Shown here piece after piece: positions 1 through 10,172 of a DNA stretch of 64,000 nucleotides. Both the position numbers and the translations under genes were made by a program. The first letter of the stretch is position 1, and the number at the start of each line of letters is the position of its first letter. The notes beneath the pieces were generated by a model. The model had not been told where the DNA came from and did not search any database. It saw only the letters and a list, made by a program, of their open reading frames with translations. The stretch is taken from assembly GCF_963678635.1 (NCBI RefSeq), contig NC_087062.1:63711253-63775252 (forward strand), in the 5' to 3' direction. Source of the DNA: Symsagittifera roscoffensis (Eukaryota > Xenacoelomorpha > Acoela > Convolutidae).

Positions 1-1
1 G

Positions 2-382
2 GAGAGGAGAGATTGCTTCCACGACGCGACTTGGGTGGAGTACTTCACGCATCCGCGAGTGCCTGAAGGTGTGGTTCACTTGATCATTGGGGACAGCTTG
101 CTGCGAGTGCTGACCCGGATCCAGTCTCATTGGCAAACGGGAGTCTTGAGCTTCGCCGGAGCCGCAACGCCGCAGATGTTAGCGACACTTGAGATGTTAG
201 GGATGGTGAGTGTATACACGGTCACACTGATGGTCGGGACGAATGACGTGTCCAGGGGGGAAGCAAGGAAGGTGACAAGGCTGCACGAAAAGATGAGCTG
301 CATTCTCGAGGAAATACGGATCCAAATGGATCCAGCCATTCTCACGATATATACTGTTCCCTACAACATGGGAGCGGATTAA
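2..382 (+). pseudogene. SGNH/GDSL hydrolase domain, N-terminal part (partial at window edge)
   Basis: The reading frame is open from base 2, so the true start lies outside the window; no upstream ATG is seen. It contains an SGNH block I motif, IIGDSLLRVL, with the predicted nucleophile Ser codon at 95-97. It also contains a block III motif, VGTNDVSRG, with the Asn codon at 242-244. Both sit in the beta-strand contexts typical of this esterase/lipase fold. A TAA at 380-382 stops the frame before block V, which follows in the same frame at 524-535. SGNH domains are known in ORF1 of CR1-like LINEs, where an esterase role is proposed; a role here is unproven. Because the frame continues after the stop with the missing catalytic block, I read this as one domain split by a nonsense codon. 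Confidence 0.75.
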
Positions 383-2527
383 CATGCACTGGACATGAAC
401 ACAAAAGTGCGAAGCCTGAACGAAACAATCAGGAAGATACATCAAAGGAGTGTCCTTCCCCTTAGGCTACTGGACGTGGCTGAGCAAATGGAGCTGTCCT
501 CTTTCCCTGACGATGCATCTGCGGATGGCATTCACTTTGATAGGCCCAGAGGGGTGGAGTGGTTGAACAACGTCTTCCAAAGACACATATGTGCGCTAGA
601 GGCAGAATTGCTAGAGACAGCACGGGTCACGTTCGGACCACCTCCAAACCCACCCTTCTTCAACCCGAGGTCTTTGTCCAGTCGCTTAGGTGAGAGAGCC
701 GATTCTAGAGACAGTTCGAAGAACAGCCGGACCAAGTTACCGAGCACCACACCCATGGAAGCTGATGAAGCGATATCATCAACTCCTCAAGGGTCGATAA
801 AATCCTCAGTGGTGGTTGCGGAGAAAAAGAGGTCAGAGAAACCACTGGAGACCAGCAGGTTGAAATATGAGGAGAAGGTCAAGGAACTGGATCTGGAGGA
901 TCTGGAATGTAGGCAGGAGCTAGCGAGAACCTTGGGTCTTGAACAGGTATCACACGAAGACTTGGGGAGACACCAGTGCGTGGACTGGTTGAAGGCTCAT
1001 GAAACACATTTCTCGAGAGCGAAGTTGATGGAGACGTCGGACCTGACAGGAATTCCCACAAAGTCGGTGATGGGACCAATTAATTACAGACCTCTCAAGT
1101 CATTGGGGAGCCGGGGACTGGTGGTGGAGCCTCCCAAACACCGAACCAGCATTGCCAGGATTAGAGTGGCCACTCCAGCACAGTTGAGAGTGGTAGACAA
1201 ACTGATGGACCCGAGAGAAATGGAGTTACCAGACGCCGCATATGAAGGCGCAAGATTAGCCAATGACCCCCGATACGGGAAACCCTGCGGGCAGGCGCAG
1301 TTGGCCAAAACCTTAGCAGTTTACGACAGAGCAGATCCAGCTGCAGCAAGGGTGGTTATCGTAGCAGGATCAGATTTTGAAGGAACGTCTCCCAAGTTGT
1401 TCTGGCCAGAGACCCTGATATATGCCTTGCCGGGAGCGGAGCTAAACCAGATGTTGACCCTGGTGGTGGCAATGAAGTCAGAAATGCCCTGCGAACTTGA
1501 GTTACTACTGTTTGCAGGGATGAACGATCATCTGCATGCAACGGGATTTCTTGAGCAGCTCAAGGGTGGTGAGCCCACGCCAAAGAGGATCTGGGAGGCC
1601 ATCCAGACCTTATTTGCGGCCATAAATGAAATACAAGAGAATGTTGCCTCAAGATTCGGCTCCAAGACAAAAGTGGCGTTCACAACGTCCCACGGGTACT
1701 CGAGCATGCCGCTCGCTCTGCAGTTTGTGTACGCGATCTTGATCTTGATCGCAGAGGGGAATGGGTGGCGTGTCCTGATGGCAGCTCTCAACCGAGAATT
1801 GGAACCGACGAACTTGAGACTGCGCAGATCAGAACTCGCGGCGGCATGGGCGGATGTCTCCCATGCTTTGAGAGGCTTTTACGAGTTGGCCGACATCCTC
1901 ATCGTACTAGACGAGGTCCTCTTGTTGGAGATATCCAACTTCGCCAGGCAACTCAAGCTCAGCCCGATTATAAGGGATGATCATCCAGTGGTGGCTCACC
2001 TGACGGCTAGTCTGTGGTTTCGGGACATGGAGTTGACCATCACGAGCTCAACCAGCAGATCTAGAGGGCCGAACAACGAAAGGAAGAACGTGGCAGCATC
2101 GGAGAAGCAACTAGAGTCGATGGTGCATCGGTTGGCACAAGAGAGAGGCAAGTGGCCCTTCTTGACACCAAGACTGGAAAACGCCACGGAGAAAACAAGA
2201 GAAGATGCGCCGCTTCTGGTGAAGCAGATCTGGGATTTTCTTGAGGAGCAACTGGGAATAGCTGAGAAGAAGGAGATGACGGTTGGCAGGTTCGTCACAG
2301 CAGCCAATGAGGTCACAATTGGAGGGTTCTGGAGGGAGCACGCGAAGGGTGAGCTAAGGACGAGGAGGGATCATGAGATTCTCGAGTTCTTGAGTCCTTG
2401 TTGGGGAAAAGAGTTCCTGACCGAAGTGTACAGCGCGAAGAAGTCTATCTTCAAAGCGTTCATACAGGAGGTATTGAATATGCCTATCAGTCTGTTGCTG
2501 GCTCTGTATCTGGTCTACCCGAGATAG
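383..2527 (+). pseudogene. Continuation of SGNH domain plus second, degenerate SGNH-like domain
   Basis: Same frame as the preceding piece; first ATG at 395, 710 codons to TAG at 2525-2527. Residues 44-47 are DGIH, the block V Asp-x-x-His of the first SGNH domain. A charged linker follows (about residues 100-220). Residues about 310-545 look like a second SGNH-like fold: a strand ending AGSDF (residues 324-328, where GDS would be expected), then FAGMNDHLH with the block III Asn at about 377, then DDHPV at about 527. The Ser position of block I is rearranged to G-S-D, so the second domain is probably inactive or differently active. After the TAG the frame stays open and coding continues at 2528, so the stop probably interrupts a longer protein. 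No transmembrane segment is obvious. The first domain assignment is firm; the second is an inference from motif spacing. Confidence 0.65.
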
Positions 2528-4240
2528 TTGTTTAATATGGGCCCAGCATACAAGTTCAGTCGTGGCGTGGATACCCTCAGAATAGACGGGTACTTGACGT
2601 TAGTGCTTCTGACCCACGGTGAATTGGCGTCATTCCACCAATTAATGAGGTACGGGGAGCCCCTGTCGATGGGAAGAACACACTCGAGTATTGAGACCTA
2701 CTCGTACAAGTGTGCGGCGGCCGGGCTAAGGACACTGTTAGTGCAGTACCTACTGATGCAAAACAGGTACCTGACTGGTGAAGAAAAGAGCCCGAAGACA
2801 AGAGAGGAATGGAGAAGAGTGAATGGAGGCATGCCCCTATTGACGGACCTATGCCTGGCCATGAGATCGGATCCCATGGGGATTATCCGGGGGCTAGGGG
2901 AGGTCGTGACCTGTATATATGGACCGGCCGTCACGTTCGCGTTTCCGGATCCTCTGGTGACGGCTTATCGATACTCCGTGACCCACGTGAGCCTCATAAG
3001 CGTACTAGATGGAACGACACTGAACTGGTGTCAGCAAGAGGTGCTGAGGGCACAAATGAGCAACACGGTGCTCTTCGGGAAGGTGAAGGATCCGGAGCTG
3101 GTCGTGTACAGTTTCCGAGGACAACTGCAATGCCGGATGGGAGGCAAGCGCGAGGGCCCCATCGAAACTTACCCCAAGTTCTGGAACTTGAATCCCTTGA
3201 CAGCCAATGGGCAAGAAATCTTGAGAATTCCTGCATGGACGAAAAGCTTCGAGTTAGTGAAAAAGGAGCTAGAGGCGATATTGGAGAAAGAAGTCCTACC
3301 AACGAGCATTCCCGAGTTCCCCATAGTGAGGAGAATGACCCTGGGGATGAACAGTTCCCTGGTTGTCCCGTCCCCTTACGCGAGAACCACAACCGAAGAA
3401 CGGCAGAAGGAGTTTACCGACGGCTGGGATCCGCTCTTCATCGGCTACACTGCAGCGATTTATTTCCATACCAGCGATGTGAAGATAAACTCATGGACGA
3501 CTCAAGCCAAGAAAATGAGAGGGTCGATGCCCCCGAAATTCGAAGTGCGAGATGCCTTGAGAGTACTTGAGCGGGCAAGTCTAGAGAACCAGTTGCCGGC
3601 ATGGGACGACGGTAGGATGATAGTGGAGGAAGGGCATATCGCACTGAAAGCAGACGAGATGCTGTTTGCCACAAGGAGATATCGGGCACCTTACGGACTA
3701 GAGCAGGTGGAACGGAATCGGGAAGGAAAGAAGCTGGATGCAGCAGGTCCATTGTACGTGGCACTGACAGAGCACAAGGGGACGAATCCAACGACACCAT
3801 CGACCCTTTCAATAGACACCCCTGGGGATAAAAAGAGCGGCACCGTGGAAGATCGATTCAAGAGGATTTTTGAGAGAAGAGAAGCAGAGTCGGGAGACGA
3901 GAGCATGGATGAAACTCTCAGTGAGGCAGGAGAGGACATGGAGGTGGGAAACACACCGGAGCAGAAGCCAGCGGAGGAGGAGTTCACTGCGCAGGAACTG
4001 TTGAAAGATCTGAGTGAAGAAAACTGGGCAGATACCCCCACGCCACCTCTGACCTCGTCCCCCCCTCAAGTACCCAGAGATGTCATTGACGAGCGAGAAT
4101 CCCAACATGGGAATGATCTTCTTGAGTGCGGAGAGAAGGGAGAAGAATACCTTCGAGGGAAACAGAGACGCCTTCCTGGGCACTCTGGACAGAGATGCTT
4201 GGCAAGAATTCTTGAGCGATTTCAATCGAGAAGTGGATGA
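2528..4240 (+). CDS. Accessory polyprotein, conserved N-terminal region (copy A)
   Basis: An open frame of 570 codons directly after the 2525 TAG and in the same frame. It is clearly homologous to the 836-codon ORF at 32762. Shared blocks include GGMPLLTDL, IYGPAVTFAFPD and LNWC. The first ~330 residues are the conserved part; residues beyond ~430 are acidic and Ser/Thr/Pro-rich and look disordered. No catalytic motif, signal peptide or zinc knuckle is visible and I do not recognise the family. The end at 4240 is artificial: the homologous protein continues in the +1 frame (4080-4937), so a frameshift lies between about 4080 and 4165. Function unknown; position 3' of pol in the related copy B makes it an accessory gene of the retroelement. 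Confidence 0.7.
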   Translation: MFNMGPAYKFSRGVDTLRIDGYLTLVLLTHGELASFHQLMRYGEPLSMGRTHSSIETYSYKCAAAGLRTLLVQYLLMQNRYLTGEEKSPKTREEWRRVNGGMPLLTDLCLAMRSDPMGIIRGLGEVVTCIYGPAVTFAFPDPLVTAYRYSVTHVSLISVLDGTTLNWCQQEVLRAQMSNTVLFGKVKDPELVVYSFRGQLQCRMGGKREGPIETYPKFWNLNPLTANGQEILRIPAWTKSFELVKKELEAILEKEVLPTSIPEFPIVRRMTLGMNSSLVVPSPYARTTTEERQKEFTDGWDPLFIGYTAAIYFHTSDVKINSWTTQAKKMRGSMPPKFEVRDALRVLERASLENQLPAWDDGRMIVEEGHIALKADEMLFATRRYRAPYGLEQVERNREGKKLDAAGPLYVALTEHKGTNPTTPSTLSIDTPGDKKSGTVEDRFKRIFERREAESGDESMDETLSEAGEDMEVGNTPEQKPAEEEFTAQELLKDLSEENWADTPTPPLTSSPPQVPRDVIDERESQHGNDLLECGEKGEEYLRGKQRRLPGHSGQRCLARILERFQSRSG

Positions 4241-4937
4241 AGACACCACATTGGACAATTTTAAAGAGGAACTGTGGGACACGGTGGTGAAGTTTGGTGA
4301 GCCTGTCCTGATGGGGACGGGTTTAGAGGAGAAAGCCAGAGTAGAACTGCTGAACAAGATGGTCGAGTTGAGGAAGTCAAGAAAGACCAGAGAAGACAAA
4401 TGTAAAGACAGCTCTACTCCGAAACAGAAAACTGACAATAAAATAATTAAACATACAAGGGGGGATAAGGTAGGAACTAGTAATATGATTAAAAGTACTA
4501 ATATCCTTAAGGCTCGAGCAGGGGGGAGGCAAGAGTTGGCTGGAGAAAAGGAAGTTGAATCAGTGATGATAACGACGACGCCCCCGAATAAAGACGTGAG
4601 GTCTCGCAAGAGGAAGAGAGACGTGGAGGGGTTGGGCAGTCCTTCAGCTGACGCGGTCTCAGAAAAAGACTTGAGAGAGACGGCCCCCATGGTTCTGGCG
4701 CGATGGAAGACGGCAGCCTACAAGAGTAGCTATGAACCGAGGAAACTGCTCGACATAGAAAGAGAAATGGAAAACCCCACTAGCTCAGTGACGGAGGAAG
4801 ATTTCAAACCTCAGAGAATAAAAATGAAGCGAGGTTCGACGAGCGGGCAGACCTGGGAGGTAGACTTCGGCAAAGAATGGGTCTCAAGTGAACATCAGGC
4901 TGTTGGGAAACAAGTGACCAGCGATCCTCTTGAGTAG
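4080..4937 (+). CDS. Accessory polyprotein, frame-shifted continuation (copy A)
   Basis: An open frame of 285 codons, overlapping the previous frame by 161 bases in a different phase. Residues about 30-95 (starting at AFLGTL) match the region of the copy B ORF that starts PFLGTL (near 34309), so the two frames are one ancestral ORF. The rest is Lys/Arg/Glu-rich and poorly structured, with a basic stretch near residue 178 (codons for RKRKR at 4606-4620) that could act as a nuclear localisation signal; that is inference. It ends at TAG 4935-4937. The next ORF is in the same frame with only 48 bases between the stop and its first ATG. No independent start evidence was found at 4080; the ATG there is only the first in this frame. 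Confidence 0.6.
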   Translation: MSLTSENPNMGMIFLSAERREKNTFEGNRDAFLGTLDRDAWQEFLSDFNREVDEDTTLDNFKEELWDTVVKFGEPVLMGTGLEEKARVELLNKMVELRKSRKTREDKCKDSSTPKQKTDNKIIKHTRGDKVGTSNMIKSTNILKARAGGRQELAGEKEVESVMITTTPPNKDVRSRKRKRDVEGLGSPSADAVSEKDLRETAPMVLARWKTAAYKSSYEPRKLLDIEREMENPTSSVTEEDFKPQRIKMKRGSTSGQTWEVDFGKEWVSSEHQAVGKQVTSDPLE

Positions 4938-7724
4938 AATAAAACCAGAAATACCTCCCGACCGTGGTGGATAGCCCTTGAAACATTGAAGGAGATGGAA
5001 GACTGTTTGAAGAAATTGAACAGCGGAGTGGCCCGCAAGCGACACAGTTGGGCCACCCAGCAGAAGGCTGAGGTTAACAAGATAGAATTGGCAAACCAGC
5101 TGAAGAGATCCTGGCAGAACTTATTGAAGGATCACTTTGAAGAGGCTATGAGGACATATTCATCGGCACCGCCGCTGATGGCGAATCCCTTTATCAGGAC
5201 TGCAGGACAACTGATGTTCGCGTGGAGCCTGTTGGGGATACAGCTGGAGACGCTGACTTCGTACGATAAGCTGAAGCTGGGAGGCAAGAATCTAGAGATA
5301 TATCGAATGCTGATCCAGCACGTCGCCAGGGACAACTCAGGCTTGAGTCTGGCAAGAAGGAAAGATGCAACCTGTTTCTTGAGATGGACGATGTCGATGA
5401 TGACTGACAGTACCATCCTAGCATGTCATCAGAGAGCAGTCGGAAGCAAGACGCTGGAAAGGAGAGTCTCCACAGTCATCTTGAATGTATACCAGAGTAC
5501 TGGAATAGAGAAGGAGGATGGTTCTAGGCAATCTCTGGAGAGCCATAGGAAGTTAGATGAGATACGGAGGTTCGACAACAAGAAGTTCGAGGAGAAGCAC
5601 GACGTTCACCGCAACCTGGCTTCGTCAGGGGAGTACTTGAAACTCAACAAAAAGGGAGAGTACCAGTATGTTTCTGGAGTGATGGGAATGGCGTACAACC
5701 CCTTCTTGGACTTGGAAGCTGGAGGTGCCCACAGAAATTATGAGGTGGCGGAGCTGCTGAAGTTCTGGACGGAGAAGATAGTGGAGATAGACACTGTGGC
5801 GAGAGAAAGACCTAGCCTGGGTCTGATTCTCGAGAGAACGCCGGAAGTAATAAGTGTGCCACGCTCAAGTAAAAGAGTGGAGCTAAAAATGGGTAACGGG
5901 AATGGCGTGTTGACCACGAATCTGGGAGTGGTATGGAAATTACTCAGACCCTCCTGGTGTCCACATCCCCATGCGAGCCTGATTGAGGAGGTCACTGAGC
6001 GAGTGAGATTGGCACCGACAGAGGATGAGGATTTGGCGACCTTGAGTATAGTACATAGACTGGTCCTGCCTCAGATGAAAGAGTCGAGTGAGGTGACGAG
6101 TGGAACAGGGTCGGTGAAGAGGATGGAGCCGGGCAGTTGTCTTGATTCGACATGTGGCAACGGTGAGCATACTTGTGATGGACGATCATGCGTCAGGATA
6201 CAGTCTTTCCAGAAAGAGGACCTCATCACCTGGTTTGAGGATATCACTGAAAGGGAGAAGAGCGAGATACAGATAGTGGCTGAATGTTACGCGAGTACCA
6301 CCGTGAACCTAGCGACAGCCTTGGGATTTTTCTCAAGAATGTGTAGTCTCCAGTCACTGGAGAGGCTAGAGTCAGAACACCACCTGGTGACCGCGTTGAG
6401 CGTAGAATCATGGCCCGGAGTGTTACAAGTGAACCAGAAGCACATCAAGAGTTGGAAAATTGGACTCGAGGCGGAGATGGGATTCCCCATGAGCGAAGCC
6501 TATGGATTGCCTCTGAATGCGAAATCCTTAGTGGGGTCAGTGTTGGCTAACCTATGTGGAAGCCACTATCCACTACACATGGCGATGGTGGAGGTGTCCA
6601 GCCAGAGTGTTTTGATAGACAAGGCCTTCTCAGTGCCCAAGTGCGTGAGACTAGCTCGGATGTCACATCATTCACACAAGCTGTTGAGGAAGATCCGAGG
6701 AGCAGTACCAAAGGAACAAAGAGACGACTTGAGTGAAATCTGGGGTGAAGAGCTCCTAGGCTTGGAGAGCGAAAACACAAGTGATCACGGGAGGCAAAAC
6801 GTGGTGGGGAAACCCGCAGTAGGTGCTCCAAGCTCGGAAGAAGTCGACGTGATACACGAGAAAATTATGGAACTTGAGCCTCTCCTAGAAGCCTCGGGAG
6901 AACGCAATCTTAGAAGCATCGACCTCACGCATGGGGATTGTCCATGCCACTGTCTGGCGCAGACAGTGTGGTACCCAGAACGCGCCAATCTCTGTTTGAT
7001 CTGGGACATAGAAGAGATTAAGTCGTTGGGACTACCGGAGCATCGACAAAAGGTAACCATCTTGGTGGTGAACACGATGCTGGCTCTGCGATGGATTGAA
7101 GAAAACATAGCGAAGTATAGAGAATCGAGAACGCCAACAGCTGAGTCGATTCATGCGATAGATTACAGCAGGAGACTAGAGTTGTTCGAGACCGCATGCA
7201 AGGTATTCGCCATACCAGTGGAAGTCAGACATATATGGAACCGCCTGAGATTCTTTCCTTGGTTTCGTGCGACGTTAACATCCTGGTTGTATGTAGTGAC
7301 AAAGGACCACATGAGGAAACATCAAAAGGAATATCGACAATTCCAAGCCGAAATAGGACCAGATGCCTTCAAGAGACCTCTGCTAACCCATCAAAATGCG
7401 ATCACGACGGGGTGGAAAAGAGTGGGCAGAGTATCCAGAGACAATTCTAGAGCGAGGGAAACGATACTGGAGGAGGACCTGGCGAGGAATGTAAGCATGA
7501 GTCTTCACAATTCCTTCTGTTTGAACCGGGAGTCGAAGGTGAAGAGCCTACCAAATCAATCGAAGAGGTTGCAAGAGCAAAGGGAGTGGATGCGATCCTA
7601 TGAACAGCTGAAGGCCTGGGAGGAAATTGTGATCAGCTCCGATGACGAAGAGGCACTGTTGGAACAAATTACAGTGCCAAGAACACCGGTGTCGGGTACC
7701 TCGAAGGCGAAAAACATGAGGTGA
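4938..7724 (+). CDS. Accessory polyprotein, C-terminal cysteine-containing region (copy A)
   Basis: The frame is open from 4938; the first ATG is at 4986, giving 912 codons to TGA at 7724. It is homologous along its length to the 868-codon ORF at 35273. Conserved features in both copies are a Cys/His cluster (PGSCL, then CG or CGN with a further His and two Cys within about 25 residues), the segment AFSVPKCVRLARMS, a second Cys/His patch with PCHC followed by a WYP segment, and a C-terminal basic region with HNSFC-NRES. The paired Cys/His patches suggest metal binding, but no known zinc-finger signature fits. One hydrophobic stretch (about residue 695) is too short to call a membrane anchor. 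The protein is not recognisable as an envelope, helicase or polymerase. Function unknown. Confidence 0.7.
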   Translation, partial: NKTRNTSRPWWIALETLKEMEDCLKKLNSGVARKRHSWATQQKAEVNKIELANQLKRSWQNLLKDHFEEAMRTYSSAPPLMANPFIRTAGQLMFAWSLLGIQLETLTSYDKLKLGGKNLEIYRMLIQHVARDNSGLSLARRKDATCFLRWTMSMMTDSTILACHQRAVGSKTLERRVSTVILNVYQSTGIEKEDGSRQSLESHRKLDEIRRFDNKKFEEKHDVHRNLASSGEYLKLNKKGEYQYVSGVMGMAYNPFLDLEAGGAHRNYEVAELLKFWTEKIVEIDTVARERPSLGLILERTPEVISVPRSSKRVELKMGNGNGVLTTNLGVVWKLLRPSWCPHPHASLIEEVTERVRLAPTEDEDLATLSIVHRLVLPQMKESSEVTSGTGSVKRMEPGSCLDSTCGNGEHTCDGRSCVRIQSFQKEDLITWFEDITEREKSEIQIVAECYASTTVNLATALGFFSRMCSLQSLERLESEHHLVTALSVESWPGVLQVNQKHIKSWKIGLEAEMGFPMSEAYGLPLNAKSLVGSVLANLCGSHYPLHMAMVEVSSQSVLIDKAFSVPKCVRLARMSHHSHKLLRKIRGAVPKEQRDDLSEIWGEELLGLESENTSDHGRQNVVGKPAVGAPSSEEVDVIHEKIMELEPLLEASGERNLRSIDLTHGDCPCHCLAQTVWYPERANLCLIWDIEEIKSLGLPEHRQKVTILVVNTMLALRWIEENIAKYRESRTPTAESIHAIDYSRRLELFETACKVFAIPVEVRHIWNRLRFFPWFRATLTSWLYVVTKDHMRKHQKEYRQFQAEIGPDAFKRPLLTHQNAITTGWKRVGRVSRDNSRARETILEEDLARNVSMSLHNSFCLNRESKVKSLPNQSKRLQEQREWMRSYEQLKAWEEIVISSDDEEALLEQITVPRTPVSGTSKAKNMR

Positions 7725-8163
7725 ACCGGCGGCTCGAAAGGAAAATTCTAGAGTCTTGAGTCTTGAGAGGAAGGGGGCTTGAGAGTGAACTTGGATGAAA
7801 TCTGGGTTCACTAAAAAGAAATTTTAGACAAATAGGATATTGTTATTAATATGATAGATCTATTATATAAGTCAAAATGATGCATGACAATTTCCTGACT
7901 GAATAGGACAAAAGAAATTTTAAAATTACCAGCTTAAAAAGCGGGGATTCATGGGTGCAGGTGTGTGCAGATTTTGATTGCTGTTTAGCGATAGTGTGAA
8001 AATTTTATATGGTTGTGAATTTTGGAAGGTAGATAAACTTAAGTCCGATGCAAACTTCCGTAAATGACCACTGGCACTGTATCTTGAGCAACACTCGGTT
8101 CTCTGAGACTCACTGGCGGATGACAACACACGATGAGGACATCGATCTCGAGTCCGGGGAGTA
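7725..8163 (+). other. 3' untranslated region and purine-rich tract of copy A
   Basis: No gene is visible. The segment runs from the last accessory stop to the LTR start and ends in GTCCGGGGAGTA (8152-8163), the same tract that precedes the 3' LTR of copy B. By position this is the likely polypurine tract that primes plus-strand DNA. Several CTTGAG hexamers occur here (7755, 7762, 7778, 8083, 8147). Confidence 0.6.
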
Positions 8164-9309
8164 TGTGCCAGTCGGTCATGTCTGGAGGTTTGACCTTGAG
8201 AAACACGTAAATTTGGAGTGAAGTTTTAATTTTAAAAATTTCGAATGGAGCCTGTCATGCTCAGTTTTCTCGAACCAACTGAAAACGCAAAATCAAAATC
8301 AGAACGACCGAATTAACAATTGCGGGAAACTACTCAAGAAAAAGGCAGGAAATTGCTCTTCGCAATTTCTCGATACGAAATAATAAGAGAGTAGAGCTGT
8401 CTCATCCTGAAAACAGGAGAATAGAATACAGACTTGAGAAAGGACGACTATTCGAACGGAAAGGAGTGAACATTCAATGGAAGAGTGGGCAACTCGAGTG
8501 TCCCAATGGTTCATTCAGAAACTTTGATTCTTGAGACAGAACTTACTTCTGTTGTTAAAACTAATTAGCATCAAACTTATTTAGTTATATTATTTGATTC
8601 TCAAGCTGGTTATCTTTTAGTTACTCCTCATACTCAAGTGCATCGACATGTGAGTTCTCAATTTAAATTTCTCGAGTGTATTTTATGATAGTTATGTTGA
8701 GATAAGGCGAGTTTTAGATTGATCCATCTGAAATGGTTCCACTGTCCAATAAAAAGTGACTAAGCGGATTGTTCCGACCCGGTTTTTAACGGCGTTCATG
8801 TATTTTGGGTATTTCGAGACCTAAGTATGGGGAAGTTTTTATTTCTAGAGTGGGGGGGTATTTTGGCAGTGGCCTTTAAGCTGTAACGGGTTCCAGTCTC
8901 ATGTCGCAAGCGAACCGAATTGGCTCCGACCGTTCTTGAGGTAGAAAAACACAAGAGATAGTGTCCCTGACTCTTGAGCCAAAGGTTATAGGGCCTATTT
9001 TTCTTAAGCCTCATGTGTGACTACAGTAGACGAATGTTACAATAAACTGACATGTCAGTTTGGATAAAACATCAAATCGAAAAATTATGACTCAAGTAAC
9101 AAAAAAGTATGGAAATTGTCATAATCGATGAAATAATGATTACGTAATAACAGATGTAAAAATGTGATTGGTTAAAAATTTCTAACATGTTCTTTTTGAA
9201 TTTCATACATGATCTTTGATCATTTTATTGTAAATAAAAAATTTTATATTCTGACGATGCACAAAATGTGCGAAAACGTTTGAATTAACAATTTTAAAAA
9301 GTTCTCAAG
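7755..9309. repeat. Cluster of CTYGAG/CTCAAG hexamers in the copy A UTR and LTR
   Basis: Seventeen occurrences of CTTGAG, CTCAAG or CTCGAG lie in about 1.56 kb: 7755, 7762, 7778, 8083, 8147, 8195, 8333, 8433, 8493, 8530, 8600, 8633, 8671, 8935, 8973, 9091 and 9304. Equal base use would give about one. Role unknown; repeated binding sites for a DNA- or RNA-binding protein are a possibility. Confidence 0.6.
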
Positions 9310-9480
9310 TAACGTTTTTGTCGACCCGATGTTAGAAAGACCACCAAAAGATCTGGCTTAGTAGAAACGGTGAAAAGCATGTAGAGCTCTGTTTAGACGT
9401 TAGCCAGTCGTCTTAGAACCTAGCTTTATTTTCCGTCGAATTATAAAAATCAAAAACAAGGAACAATCTCACCCGAGCTC
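8164..9480 (+). repeat. 3' LTR of copy A (right end approximate)
   Basis: It begins TGTGCC directly after the purine tract. Its right part (9308-9441) resembles the end of the copy B LTR, sharing GAAAGACCACC, CTCTGTTTAGACG and GCCAGTCGTCTTA. The middle is diverged from copy B. The last ~40 bases could not be matched, so the boundary is a guess between about 9445 and 9480. It is enriched in CTTGAG, CTCAAG and CTCGAG hexamers. Confidence 0.65.
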
Positions 9481-9639
9481 AATAGGTCCAGCTGTGCAGC
9501 ACCAGACTCTTCAATCCAGCTCCAGTTTCCCACCTCACCACAGAAAGCCACTTGACAGACCTGTCTCTAAAATCCCTCAGAGGGCGCTCCACAAACAGGC
9601 ACAAACATCAAACATAACAAATCTATTTAAGAAGTTTAT

Positions 9640-10172
9640 CACAACAGTTATGGGGAATTATTTCACAACATATCACCATAAATTTTTGGTTGATTTGACA
9701 ATTTCTTTTTTGATGATTTGGATGATTTGTTTTGTGTCTTCTGTCGATCTGTTTGCAGTTAGCGCATTTAGTGCATTTCTATTAGGGCCTCTTTTAGTTA
9801 GTATATGGGTTTAACTCGGTATATCGGTATATGGTTAACTCCGTGTATCGGTATATGGTTAACTTTGGTTTCTTCTGTGTAGATGTTAGTTTTCTAAATC
9901 TGGTTGGTTTGATTCCCAACAATCTGTCTCTCTTTATTTCTATCCACGTTATACTACTCTTCCAGATCTAAAGAATTTCTAGGGTTTTGACTGGAATATG
10001 AGAGGAAGGGACTCCTGACTGTAACCTCGGTTACTATGGTACTTTTGACCATCTGATTGCCTCGTGGTAGCTGAAATTACGACAATTATGAATTATTTGT
10101 TCTCTTTGTTTGGCTAATGGGGCAAGAAAAAGGGGTGTGAGAAGGCAAAACGTGAAATTTACTGCACGCGCG
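9640..10172 (-). mobile_element. 5' end of a decayed LINE (LINE-A), ORF1 N-terminal relic
   Basis: On the plus strand, 9655-9790 resembles 39968-40130, which is the antisense of ORF1 in the second LINE (shared GTTGATTTG/GATTTGTTTG and TTAGCGCATTT stretches). At its right end the sequence GAAGGCAAAA...TGCACGCGCG matches the 5' terminus of the second LINE (40305-40329, TGCACGTGCG), so 10172 is probably the LINE 5' end. No intact frame survives. A short repeated stretch (TCGGTATATGGTTAACT, near 9828-9862) lies inside. Between 9480 and 9640 I see nothing I can assign. Confidence 0.5.

Larger units (their letters stand above)
1..9480 (+). mobile_element. 3' part of a giant Ty3-like LTR retroelement, copy A
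   Basis: The left edge cuts an element related to the complete one at 14280-39619. The relationship is shown by protein similarity of the ORFs at 2528-7724 to those at 32762-37879, by the same purine-rich tract directly before the LTR (TCCGGGGAGTA then TGTG at both 3' LTR starts), and by similar U5-side LTR sequence (9308-9441 resembles 15048-15181). No gag or pol is present here; they would lie to the left of the window. Reading frames are interrupted by stops at 380, 2525 and 4935 and by a frameshift near 4080-4165, so this copy looks older and decayed. The right boundary is uncertain because the LTR end is diverged. Confidence 0.8.

Noticed and set aside
2809-3570. 253-codon ORF overlapping the accessory ORF
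   Set aside because: Out-of-frame shadow; only the 2528-4240 frame is conserved with copy B.
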